Shown here: piece by piece, positions 1-10,746 of the stretch
How the letters are laid out: every line of letters begins with the position of its first letter
How positions within the stretch are numbered: the stretch's first letter is position 1
The notes under the pieces: generated by a model
The model's input: the letters and a program-made list of their open reading frames with translations, nothing else
Told to the model about the DNA's origin: nothing
The model's database searches: none
NCBI GenBank assembly: GCA_947179485.1
Contig: OX359246.1
Span: 40,279,632 to 40,343,631 of the forward strand
DNA length: 64,000 bases
Direction of reading: 5' to 3'
Source of the DNA: Allacma fusca
Taxonomy: Eukaryota; Arthropoda; Collembola; Symphypleona; Sminthuridae
Translations under genes and position numbers: made by a program

Positions 1-618
1 TCTTTCAGCTTGTTTCACAATTGCATTACTACTGCGACTGTATGCTAAATGTTCGATGGCTGAAGAAATCACTGTACAAGTAAGTAATCCTTAGCTACAA
101 TCGTACGATAATAATATTTATTATTCTCCGTAAATTTATTTGTTGTAATCTTTGTTACTGGGAAATGGCGATTTTTTAATGCAGGAACAAAAAGTAAGCA
201 ATCTATTGTGCAATTTGAGTGCCGAGAGAGACTCCTGTGACGTACCGTTGCAACTGCAGGTTTGAAATATACCTACACTTATGTGTTTAATAATCTCTCA
301 GCCTGTCATAGTGCCGTCTCTACCCTCAAGTTTTATTAATTAATAATTTTGTTTCTTAACTTAAATGACAAGTTCCAACAAATCTACAGCCTACTCCAGC
401 AATCACCAATTACTATAAATATGGGTAGTTATGGAACTTTGAACAAAAGGCTGGTGCTCACAGTAAGCATAGCTGCATGTTTCAATAATCCTTCCATATT
501 TTACCACTCAATTTTAATAAGGTTTGTGTATTTGATCATACAGGTGTTTGGCCAAGTTGTGACGTATCTTATTGTCCTTTTGCAACTTAATAGCAGCATG
601 AGAAACATTGAAAACTAG
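1..618 (+). CDS. Gustatory-receptor-type 7TM chemoreceptor, 3' exons (5' end outside window)
   Basis: Four in-frame exons with GT-AG junctions: up to 79 (an acceptor may lie at 7-8), 185-259, 373-462 and 544-618 with a TAG stop. All internal junctions are phase 0. A strong membrane segment precedes the end, and the last exon carries VVTYLIVLLQLN, matching the C-terminal TYhhhhhQ signature of arthropod gustatory receptors (7tm_7 family). These are ligand-gated channels in chemosensory neuron membranes. The upstream exon GSYGTLNKRLVLT matches the short G-F/Y-x-L-N stretch that usually comes just before this motif. An alternative acceptor for exon 3 at 398-399 is also in frame. Family assignment rests on this motif plus the exon pattern; ligand and subfamily cannot be told. 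Confidence 0.8.
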
Positions 619-2358
619 TCTTCAGCATTGCTCATTAATTTAAATAATTCTAAAAATATAAAATCCAGTGAAATCGCTAGTTATTCTAGTAATCACGTAT
701 GTGTATGTGTGTAACTTCTCAAAGTTCCGAGGTGAAAAAGGTTTTATCAGAATGGATTTTGATCTTTGCTTGTCACCTGGATGCTGTGAATCAAAGACCG
801 AGATTTATAAATAGTGGGCATGACCAGCATGGTTACATTTGATTAAAAACCTTTTGTAGATTAAAAGCTGCAGGCACTAATAAACAACCTTGTTGGTTCT
901 GCTACTTCTGTATTATTAATTCAAATAAGAAATGACATCACTACAAAAAAAATTAAATACTTTTCAATACAGTAGTTCATGGGTAATTCATGTTTAAAAA
1001 ATGTATAGACCATTTAAAATACTGTATTTTGTACTCACGGTTTGTGGTTTTTATTATTTTGAACAAAACCCAGTAGTAAACAAAAGTACATTCCATTTAT
1101 CACCAATCAGCGCATTAGTACATACCAATAGGTCTTGCATTATAAACATCTTGCCTTAGTTAAGTTATTTAAGGGGCAAGCCGGTTTCTGGAAATGAATT
1201 CCGTGTCCTGTTTGATTTAGCAATTTTAGCTTCTTTTTTTAAAAATTGTCCAGGCGAGAGAATTTACTTCAGTTCATGTGTTTTACTGTCCTGTAGGTTT
1301 GAATTAGAACACTGAATCCAGCTAATGTGTAAAATAAATGACGAGCACAAAGGTATTACACAAAGATAATTCCCCTAACTTAAACATTTCGTATATATAT
1401 TGCAGAATAGGAAGTATGATTATTTATGTCTAGACGATTCTAGTATATCTAAAGTTTTAGTTTTATCATAGTATTTGAACGAGTCATCATTTATATCTAA
1501 GGCTGTGATCAAATACATATTCATGACTGTAATAAACCTCAAATGTAATTTAAGTACAGTGGATAATTATTCGTGGAGATAGGGAAGTCTGTAAAACCGA
1601 TTAATAGGGTATCCCTGGCTGTCTAATAAGCATTCTGTATGAATATTTCAAGCATCTATATCTGACAGAATTATTACACAAGTGGAGAGAAAACTGATTC
1701 GTAGAGGAAAAAGGTGCTGACATTACAGTATTAAGTGACTACAAATAATCTCACATTACGATTCATCTCACAAGTCTATAAATGAGTTCATTTACAACTA
1801 ATTGCAGTGAATATCTCTCCACATTAAGATATCCAGCACTAGCGCATAATCAGTTGATATTGCGATACAACAATATTTATAAAGCATGAATGGATACAGG
1901 AACTGTTTGCTTAATAGCAATGATTAATATATTCATGGCAAAACATTGAATGGCTGAAGATCGTGAGCACAGTGATTGCAATAATGAAAAAGGTACTTTA
2001 CGAAACAGAGGATGACTATAAATGCAACCTAAAACTGAAACTTATGATTTCTGCACACTTAAGGATTTTTGTAATACACGTTTCATTATTGCTTTCGTTT
2101 TTCGTTAAGAATAAATAATGTTAAAATGTGATAGTAATTTGTTACTATGAAGTAAATTTGTCAGATAAAATTCCCATTTAGTCTTTGAGGGCTAAACTAC
2201 TTGAATCGTGCAATTAAAAAACTTTTATTCACAATACTACAATTGCAAGTTGTTGGAAACATTTTGTCTTTAAAACAAGCTACATTGTAGCCAAAGTGAT
2301 TACTACACGAGAAACCCTAATTTTAGTAGACAGGTACATAGTCAAGTTCATATCTTTG
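619..2358. other. No gene recognised
   Basis: AT-rich sequence downstream of the receptor. No convincing exon, transposon end or tandem array was seen. Confidence 0.5.
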
Positions 2359-2366
2359 AACGACAT

Positions 2367-3779
2367 TAAGGTTCCTCAACGGATGGGATATATCCGCATA
2401 TCCGCGGATAGGATAAATTTCGGATAGGATAATTAATGATTTTATCCTATCCGCATTTATCCGCTCGGATCGGATAGGCACATTCTATCCGTTCAAGTAA
2501 TGCTTATAGGATAGGATACATATGCAAAATTATCCGCACGGATACGATAACAGAATCTTCAGTTTCGGATAATCCGTCGGATAACTGCGGTTATCCGCGG
2601 ATAGTTCCATCTGCCATCTGTTGCTTAAAGGCCCAAACAATTTTGATTGTAAACTTACAATTAGAATGAAGTTAATGAGGAGAAAACGATGAAAATACGA
2701 TTTTCTATTTAAACAAGTACAACAGAGTGCAATGTATTGCTACTTAAAGTTACCCATCTAAATCATTTCCTGTAAGCTCAACTAATTGTAAGGAAATTAA
2801 CTGTCAATACAATATTATCAAATCCAAACTTGAGTGTTAAAATATCGACCAACAAATCATCTGAATTAGGATAAGAATTACGATTCGCAGTTGGTGTTCC
2901 CAAGTGAAATGTACAATTATCCATTGTAAATAGATAATTGTACATTTCATGTTACTATCGGGCACAGGAGTAGCCCAGCACTGAATGTACTCAACTACCA
3001 TCGTTGAGGAATGGCTTCGAAGCCCAGTGCCCCTGTGTCGCGGAGGTGAGAGAAAGAGAGAGATAGATGTTGGGTTCTGTGGGATGTACTGCTAGTTAGC
3101 ATGCACCCAACGCTCACTTCAACGTGAGTGGACTTACTGAGCGATCGGGATAGCGGTGTCTCTGTCATAGCTAGACAGTGCACCCTCAGTTCGTCGTGGG
3201 ATATTATCTCCTTCTATGTTACCTTGCTCTCTCTCCTCCATAGATTAAGCAAATTAGGTTAAGATTAAACGGGCTGCGTCCCAACCCATATTACCATACA
3301 ATGTAAAACTGAATGTAAGATTGTTATAGTCTGTGTACTGAAAGACAATAAAGGTTGCTTGCTTTTTTTTACATTTCATGTTACTAAGAGAAGAATGAAT
3401 ATTTTAGTCGAATAAGTGGTAACTAAGTGTTCTATGTAATCCTTTATTGACTCCATATAAACTGGAGTGTTTTTACGAGTTTGTATTTTTTAAAATATTT
3501 TTTTATGAATTTTAGTATGCAAGAATCACTTCAGAATTAGAACAGTATATCGCGGATGACATCGGATATCTGCGGATAGTATCGGATATGGTGTCGCAAT
3601 TATCCGTCGGATAAGGATACGAATTATATCCGATCCGAAATTTTCGGATAGGATTCGGTTAACAAGAAATTTACATCCGAAATTAGCGGATAGGATAGGA
3701 TTAGCTTTTAATTTATCCGAGAATTTCCGGATAGGATACGGATAGGATACGTCATTTATCCTATCCGTGAGGAACCTTA
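2367..3779. mobile_element. hAT-like non-autonomous element (TAAGGTTCCTCA ends)
   Basis: Terminal inverted repeats begin TAAGGTTCCTCA on both sides and are flanked by perfect 8-bp target duplications, aacgacat at 2359-2366 and 3780-3787. Eight-bp duplications are typical of the hAT superfamily. About 230 bp at each end (2376-2610 and 3545-3770) is packed with GGATAGGATA/TATCCGNNGGATA words in both orientations, probably transposase-binding subterminal repeats (inference). No transposase ORF is present. A SINE sits at 2958-3370, and a 16-bp-arm hairpin lies at about 2905-2949. Confidence 0.85.
2958..3370 (+). mobile_element. tRNA-derived SINE-like retroposon inside the hAT element
   Basis: The insert is flanked by a 16-17 bp direct repeat ending tttcatgttacta (2941-2957 and 3370-3386), as expected for LINE-mediated insertion. 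Near the left end are a box A-like TAGCCCAGCAC (2971-2981) and a box B-like GGCTTCGAAGCC (3013-3024), spaced as in tRNA-derived pol III promoters. The right end has AATAAAGG, TTGCTTGC and a run of eight T (3363-3370), which may be a pol III terminator or a simple tail. No coding capacity. Confidence 0.65.
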
Positions 3780-4140
3780 AACGACATGTGTATGGGATTC
3801 CTTGAGCAAAGATGTTTGGGTATAGTGATTTAGTTAACCCGTAATTTTTTGTGGACTTTACTCATTGTCGGTTTTCTTCTCTTTTTAAATATGTAATTAC
3901 TATGGGGTTTATATCCTCATAATGGGAATAAAATCTAATACTTGATGTATTGAGCATTAGCGTTTGATTGTACATTAAAATGCATGTGCGACGTGCTAGA
4001 AGTAATACTTCATCAATATACTTATTCACAGTCAGTTTTTTGAAATATCTATAGTATATCATAATTAATCTATTGAGATTGCTTTAATTCATCCATAATA
4101 CACGCGAAGAATCGTAAATATAGATAGCAAGGCGTGCCAC

Positions 4141-4687
4141 GGCTAGATTTTACAATCCCGGCCGTTTCCACTTTTCCACCTTTTTTCCACTTTTCCACCC
4201 TTTTCCACCTTTTTCCATTTTTTCCCACTTTTTCCACCTTTTTCCACCCTAAATTTCGAAATTCCCGCCGCACACTCGCCGTATATTTCGGCCAAATTAA
4301 TGGCCAAAGGTCACAACTTACTTGATACTACGGATAGGTAAATAACTAAATTGTAAATAATAAGGATACTGATGGTGGCTTGACATCCCTTCGAAATCTT
4401 ATTACTTTCAATTTGTACTAGGTTAGGTTAAGAATGGAAAAGATTGATCACATCCAGGTTAAAATTTTGATTGATAACACCACTCGCCATTTTTATACTT
4501 TTACACAGGTCCGGACTCCTTTAACCATTAACCCTAAAGCTGCCAGATCTCGAAAGAAAAAGTGGAAAAAAATGGAAAAAGTGGAAAAAGGTGGAAAAAG
4601 TGGAAAAGGGTGGAAAAAGTGGAAAAAGTGGAAAAAGTGGGAAAAAAGGTGGAAAGGTGGAAACGGCCGGGATTGTAAAATCTAGCC
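4141..4687. mobile_element. Fold-back MITE with 9-bp target duplication (MULE-like)
   Basis: Inverted repeats of about 31 bp start GGCTAGATTTTACAATCCCG on each side. They are followed inward by long runs of TTTTCCACC (left, 4168-4250) and its complement GGTGGAAAA (right, 4560-4665). The 9-bp direct repeat gcgtgccac flanks both ends (4132-4140 and 4688-4696); 9-bp duplications are typical of Mutator-like elements. The lysine-rich ORFs here are translations of the repeat. No transposase. Confidence 0.7.
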
Positions 4688-4829
4688 GCGTGCCACTGAT
4701 TATAAACGAGTCGGAAGTAAAGAATTTATGTATGTATATGTGATTTGTCAAGGCACATCTTGATGCGCATATCGTCTATGTCTTTTAAAAACATCTGATT
4801 AGTTCTGCACTGAAGACATTACTTATCTT

Positions 4830-6166
4830 TTAAGCGAATGTGATAAGTAAGGTCACAACGTTGCGTACTACGAAATCAACAAAGTTTGGTGTAGAGGCAC
4901 GCTCAAGCCTATGAAAATTGCCAACCTTAATTCCCAAGCTAGGAATACTCTGGAGCTGCTTTTCTAAAAGGTGATTGGCATTTCTTTTACGAAGCATTTT
5001 CAGTAATTCTGCCTTCACGGTTTCCATCATTCCAGGTATCCTAAATGCATGATCAAAGACAATCGTAAAGGCTACAAATTGATCCACACCTAACATGCAA
5101 TTCACAAATGAATCTAATGGGAGTTCATAATGCATGAGAATGGCAAAACAGAGTCCTGTGATGGAACCAGTAATACAGGCACATTTGAAGTTGAAAATAA
5201 AGTTGGAGAAATTATGGTTGAAGAGTGAGATCAACAGAAACAGATGGTGACAGGTCTGTTGAGGAAAGCATAACTCTCGAGCCATTTTGTTACTTCCAAC
5301 AGCGTATCTACAGGAAGTGTTACTGAAATGTATAAATTCTCTGGTAATTATACAATCATCGGCATTACAAAACATATTAAAAATGCAGGTTTATTTTACC
5401 TAACTAGATTCTCGTTCATCTTCTTTACAGATGAATAGACCTTCTCAAAAAAAGAAAGCATCATGAAGTACGCAAATGCAAATTGAGCTATAGATGCCAC
5501 GACCAGGTAAGCCTCAACAAAGCCAAAGATTAAATAAGTGTAGGTATTTTTGAATGGGCCCAAAAGTGAGTACAAGTAAAATACTTTATCCGGTCCTACA
5601 AAGTACACCGTGGTCCAACTGATCACAATTTGGAACACCATTACTGGGATGAAATTGGTAAGCAGTTCCTGAAGTGAATACTTTGAGAATGCTAATATTC
5701 TTCGATGTGTTTGCTCTAAAATCAAACAAATAATAATTATGTGTCTAAATATTCCTTAATCTTGAAAATTGTTTAGCAGAAGACCAAATAGTAACCACTG
5801 GAACAAATAATAACCTTTTTCATCGAAAAGTTCATTAAAAATGGCAGCAGTGATATCCGGCCAGAGAATGAATCCTGTGTAAGCCCAGGACCAATTTGTG
5901 GTCATCCAAGCAACCAAAATGATATGAAATGGTATATTCCGGAAGACAAAATATTCGGGGAAAACCAGAGATTGCACCATACGACCAATGAGAAAGATAC
6001 AGTGAAACACGAGAATAAAGTATATGTACATCCATAGATTTTTCTTTTTACCATCAACTAGCTTTATTTGCCCTGAGCTAGTATTTATTTCCACTGGAAT
6101 AAGGTGAAATTGGCAGAGAATTTTAATAAAAGCCAAAGTGAGTTTCGCTTCTGTCTTTGTTAACAT
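4830..6166 (-). CDS. Divergent gustatory-type 7TM chemoreceptor, complete, three exons
   Basis: Minus-strand exons are 6166-5815, 5715-5400 and 5322-4830, giving 386 residues, a usual size for arthropod Grs. The junctions keep frame (phase 1, then phase 2), with acceptors TTTGATTTTAG and ACATTTCAG. Donor 1 (G|GTTATT) is weak. The start is the ATG at 6166. The N-terminal block with FIKILCQFHLIPVEIN, several hydrophobic segments, a conserved loop before a KKMNENL stretch, and a C-terminal RASTPNFVDFV block make up the layout. The receptors at 44 kb, 59 kb and 62.9 kb share parts of this layout, so they belong to one local multicopy family. The classical TYxxxxxQF motif is absent. Intact ORFs suggest a functional gene, probably in chemosensory cells; the ligand is unknown. 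Confidence 0.7.
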
Positions 6167-6762
6167 TTTTAAGAAATTTTACTGGCGATATACAATTTAA
6201 TTATACGTAAGCAAAGCTGAAGATTTCAGGGAAAAGGGTAAACTGTTAATCATGTAGAAAGTTTTGGGGAAGCACTTAATGATGCAATCATTTTTGGCGA
6301 TTTTTTTTATTATGTTCTGCAAATAAACACAATAATAGAGCACTGACTTGACTGGAATAGTTTTGGTTTACTCGGACTGCTAATTTGTAATGATTTAATT
6401 TATATTAATATATTTGAAATATGAAATACAATTACTGGACAATTAGTGTATCTAACTAACTTGTTAAACTTTCCGTAAAATAAACTACTTTGAATACTTG
6501 GTTAAAAATAGGAAAGGAAATATATAGTTTAGTATTATTAACGTTACTCTAATTTGTATCGCTGTCGCATGGAAGTCCACTGCGGTCAAAAACTCCGAAT
6601 TTAATCCACATGGGATATATCCTCAATGTCAGTTCAAAGGAGTTAGAGAAAACTACAATGTCAACATCAACATTGCCAATGCATAGATATGTGTCGTTTA
6701 TACGTAACTTTTAACGCTCACAATACAACCGTAAACATACCTTTCATTAATTTTTTACTCAC
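6167..6762. other. Upstream flank of the receptor; no gene seen
   Basis: AT-rich. It probably contains the promoter of the minus-strand receptor, but no specific element can be named. Confidence 0.4.
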
Positions 6763-6770
6763 TGCAGGAA

Positions 6771-7862
6771 CAGAGCTGTTTTCAAGTCCATGTCTGTCTT
6801 GGCTCATTCAAGTCAAGTCCCAAGTCCAAGTCATGTTCGTGCAAACGAAAATTTTGACTTGAAATTTCAAGTAGAGGGTCAATTCCGTAACGAAATTTGA
6901 ACACGAACTCATGTTCAAGTCTATTCAAGTCCATGTTCTTCTAAAAGACTTGATAACCAAGTCTATTTCATGTTCAAGTTAAACGACATGACGTGACTTG
7001 AGAAATGACTTGACTTCTCAAGTTCAATTCCCATGTCTAAACGAGCAGTTGACGTTTACTCACGTGATGCAAATTCCTACAGAAATCGCACTCCCTACCG
7101 TTACTGTCGTGGCAGTGATGGTTTCACATGTTTTAAATCTTACCCAACCTGAGAAACATTGACTAAGATTCGCAGGAACCATCAAGGAGCCCTAAACCTT
7201 CGAGAAAGCGTTTGTTATTAGACGTTTGTCTGTCGTTAAAAGTGTAGTGTTAGGATTGACAAAAATTAATGGACAATTTAAGTGTCTTCTACTTCTACTA
7301 TAGTTTTAATGGAATGCTTGTTTTCAATGGGAACCGGTCTTTTAACCCAAAAGAGACTATCAAGAATGATGGATGAAACTATTCAGCTGTGCATGAAAAT
7401 AGTTAGATGCATGGCTAAGATTAAAATCCCATTTGCAGCATTTTGATCAAGTTTGAGCTGAAGCTGTCGCTAAAAAAGTTTTAGGAGAGACGGATGACTG
7501 AATTGCATAATATTTTTTAATACTCGTTGATATATTTAAACGTTATTTGGTACTTTAGTCATTTAATGATTAATAACATGATTAAATACAACTTGATTGA
7601 CTTGAAGTCCCATGATCATGTCATGATCAAGTCACGTCTCAAGTCATGATCAAGTCACGTCATTTGAAACCACACATTCCAAGTCCTATTCATGTCCAAG
7701 TCATGTAATAAATGACGTGAAGGGATCTGATTTGAAAATTCATGTTCAAGTCTCAAGTCAAAATATCAAGTCCGGGTTGAAAATATTTTTGGACGTGATA
7801 TTCAATTCCAAGTCAAGTCCATGGTCGGGTCAGCGTAAAGACATGACTTGAAAACAGCTCTG
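6771..7862. mobile_element. hAT-like non-autonomous element (CAGAGCTGTTTTCAAGTC ends)
   Basis: The terminal inverted repeat CAGAGCTGTTTTCAAGTC is present at both ends and bounded by 8-bp duplications tgcaggaa (6763-6770 and 7863-7870). The word CAAGTC/GACTTG recurs dozens of times in both orientations within about 260 bp of each end. The middle (about 7050-7550) shows no transposase. It is closely related in design to the element at 53921-55390. Confidence 0.85.
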
Positions 7863-7928
7863 TGCAGGAAAGTCAGCGAAATAATTACTCGTATGGAAAT
7901 CTACTTAAACACGCTCTACTCCCTTAAT

Positions 7929-8440
7929 TGATTATTAGTAATTAATTACATACTGAAATGTTAAGGACAACGAATGGCCGAGAGAACCGTCCAAGATAAG
8001 CCCAATAGATATTGAAATTGTTACCCAAGCAATTATAGCAACATGTATCGTTAGGTTGAACGGTTCATCTTGTAATCGTATACTTATCGTATCCATATTT
8101 AGGAATATGTATATTTTGATTGGGTGTATTTTAGTGGCCGTATTTATAGATCTCATTTCATATTCAAGTTTCTGCACCCAGAAGGTGTTTGAAATTTGGA
8201 CCAGCATGACTACTGGGTGCTCAATAACCTTTGGGCATGTATGTAGGTTTTCCAAGTTTAAATAATAGTACTACACAGTAGACAATTATTTGTAGAGAAT
8301 TTTATTCTGATTAGGGAAAAAAATAATCCAAAGCGATATGTCAACAATTTACAGAAATTATCACCAGAAAACAAAAAAACTTCAAACATCAATTTAGTAA
8401 GAAGTTTGGCCTCCATCATCTTTCCGAAGGACGTCCAGTG
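7929..8440 (-). pseudogene. Possible chemoreceptor relic
   Basis: Two adjacent minus-strand open stretches (8440-8258 and 8255-7935) encode hydrophobic segments. One, IIAWVTISISIGLIL, loosely resembles the membrane segment around LVAWMTTNWSWAYTGFIL in the receptor at 5815-6166. A stop separates the two stretches and no clear splice sites join them. Weak evidence; it could be chance hydrophobic ORFs. Confidence 0.22.
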
Positions 8441-9387
8441 AAATGACCGCAGCAATTTCTCGAATTCATCAGTTTCATGTTTTATTTTTCCAGCGTATTA
8501 ATTATTCCTACGTACAAGTTGCTCGTTTTACGTCATTGTGGCAAAATTTCTTAATTGGAAGATCCTCAACGGGGAATTTCGAGAATGCTCCGGAATGCTC
8601 ACACGGATTTAAATCAGGGCTATTTCCAGGTAATTCTGAATTCCCGAAAAAGACAATTCTGTTTTCTAGCAGAAGTTTCTGGATCGTTTTTGTTTAAATG
8701 CGGAGGTGTGAAAATGACTTCGTTCGATCGTTCTGCATTTATGAACTAATTGCTTTGAAAAAAAATCTATAGATCTGCCATCAAATTCTGAACAAAATAC
8801 TACCTTCCATAACTGTAAAACATCATGGGATCTTGGAGAACCTATAGTTGCGCAAATGTTATTGAGCACCCTGTATATTGACAAACTCGGTTACTGCATC
8901 CGTTTTTTTACATTTTAGTTGACTACTTAAACCTTATCATGAGGGTACTACTAAAGGTATCTGAGAGTATTTACGAGTTTGCGTAGGTTTGTCATATTTA
9001 ATGAATGCTGGAAATTTACAATACTAAGGTTCAAGGGAAACATGACTAGATTAAACAAGTTTGTTTGCACCCTCCAGTTGTAGTAAATGTTAATAAGGGA
9101 ACAATATTCACCAAAAAAGATCTGAGACAGTCAATGTTTGTGAGTTCATATCGTCACTGAAGAGGAAAATGGTCAAAATGTTTTACGAAGGTATCAACAG
9201 GGATAAACAGTTGTGTATTACATACTACATAGCTGTATTTAAACCAAGGATGTCTTAGAATCATGATTATTGTTTCATTGAGGGTTTCGAAAACTCCTAA
9301 ATTCTTGTATGAAATTATGAGAATCAGCGAACTGTAAACTTAATAAACTTTATTTCATTTTGTACTCAATAAAATCAACAAGGTTGC
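8441..9387. other. No gene recognised
   Basis: No supported exon, transposon boundary or array was seen. Confidence 0.4.
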
Positions 9388-9650
9388 TTATTCTAGCATA
9401 AACTGTAATCCAGCTTGCTCACACTCCCGAGGTCCCCAGGAAACAGCTCTAGCCAAGTATGGGCCATCGTCACCGTGACAAACTAATGGGCCACGGCTGT
9501 CACTAGATTAAAAAGTCTACTACTTACATACTAGCACTGAATCAATAAATTAAAACTCTCATTTCCTACTTTTGACGTTTACATGTCATGGCCCTTTACC
9601 TCCAGTCATTTGTGCACAAATCATGGTTTCATCAATTTTACTTTTGCCTT
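9388..9650 (-). pseudogene. Trypsin/chymotrypsin-like serine protease relic (3' end)
   Basis: The minus-strand exon 9502-9388 follows an acceptor ATCTAG and encodes DSRGPLVC, then a stretch ending in AVSWG and a Cys, up to a TAA stop. This is the catalytic-serine block (normally GDSGGPL) and the SWG block of S1-family proteases. Just upstream (9650-9586) the same strand encodes TMICAQMTGGKGP, the usual MxCAxxxGGK segment before the serine block. There the expected Cys codon is a TGA (9588-9586), and no canonical donor links the two pieces in phase. A TAG interrupts the frame further upstream, and no His or Asp exon was found. I call it a decayed gene; an intact gene with another splice pattern is less likely. 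The serine motif also has Arg in place of the first Gly. Confidence 0.55.
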
Positions 9651-9857
9651 TCTATATTGTCTGGCATTTCAGTTCACTGCCAGAAGGACGTGCGACCGAT
9701 TTACCATGTTTGTACATTCTGAATTATCGTTTGCTCGAACAAATGTATTACCGACTCTTACCAAATCAACGGTTACACAATTTTGCACTACTGGATCTGA
9801 ATTAGCTTAAACCAGCCGAACAGACTGAACTCATTCGTTTTACTAGGTAACTATGTA

Positions 9858-10746
9858 CAGGAAAAACTCGATATAACGGGTGGCTCTGCAACGGATATTT
9901 AGTTACACCCGACAGGTTTATTGGTCCCGGCAAGGCTCCCATATAACCAATGCTACAAATATTGCATACAACGGACATTTGTATACCGGAAAGTTAGTCA
10001 CAACGGACACACTTTGAAGCCCTTTGGAAACATTTTGCATGCATTTAACGGATTTTAAGCGGAAAATTATTACAAAATAGTCTATTAGCTCCCTTTAACA
10101 TGTAATCGTTAGCAAAGGCAACTCAAACGTTTATTACTCATATATGTATGTAGCAAGAATGGTCATGCTGGGACAGCATCATTGCACATACATTTTGGTT
10201 GAATGAATAAGAACTCTTGAACAGTTGCATGTTTCATCTAATTAGTTTCGATTTGTCTCGAAATTTGTTTACAGAGCTAAAAGGTCTGAAAAATCAAACC
10301 TGGAGTTTAAATGTAGGATAGAAGGCAAGTATTATTTTTGAAATTCAAAGTAGTAACTCTCAAACTCAAGTATGCAAAGATCGTGCTCTATCATCATCTA
10401 GAGTGAATGATATTTGAACGAAATTGTTTAAGTGATCATCTAAAAATGGATCCAAATGATAAAAGCCCAGCAACCAATAACTATGGTTTTGCGTGTCCAT
10501 AAGTCATTATTCTACTTCTATATTTAATCAATTCAATGTTTCTACAGTTGAATAATTATTATATTATTAGTCTGGCGTGTCCATGTTGTATTTCGACGAA
10601 ATTAAGTTAACATTCCTAATCAGCCTTGTTTGCCATTTCGGAAATTATATAACGGATAAAATCCGTTATTTGCATACAACCGAAATTTTTTATAGCGGAC
10701 AAATATTACCGGTCCCCTGGGAATCCGTTATATCATGTTTTCCCTG
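9858..10746. mobile_element. Pogo/Tigger-like MITE
   Basis: Imperfect inverted ends are CAGGAAAAACTCGATATAACGG (left) and a CAGGGAAAACATGATATAACGG-type end (right). Further ATAACGGAT/ATCCGTTAT words lie close to both ends. CAG starts plus GATATAACG resemble Tc1-mariner pogo/Tigger termini. The left flank is TA as expected; the right flank reads TG, so the target duplication has decayed or the boundary is slightly off. No transposase. Confidence 0.55.

Noticed and set aside
4420-4434. AGGTTAGGTTAAG as possible telomeric repeat
   Set aside because: Fewer than three units; chance occurrence.
4070-4751. Lys/Trp-rich and Phe/Pro-rich ORFs on both strands
   Set aside because: Products of the (TTTTCCACC)n runs of the fold-back element.
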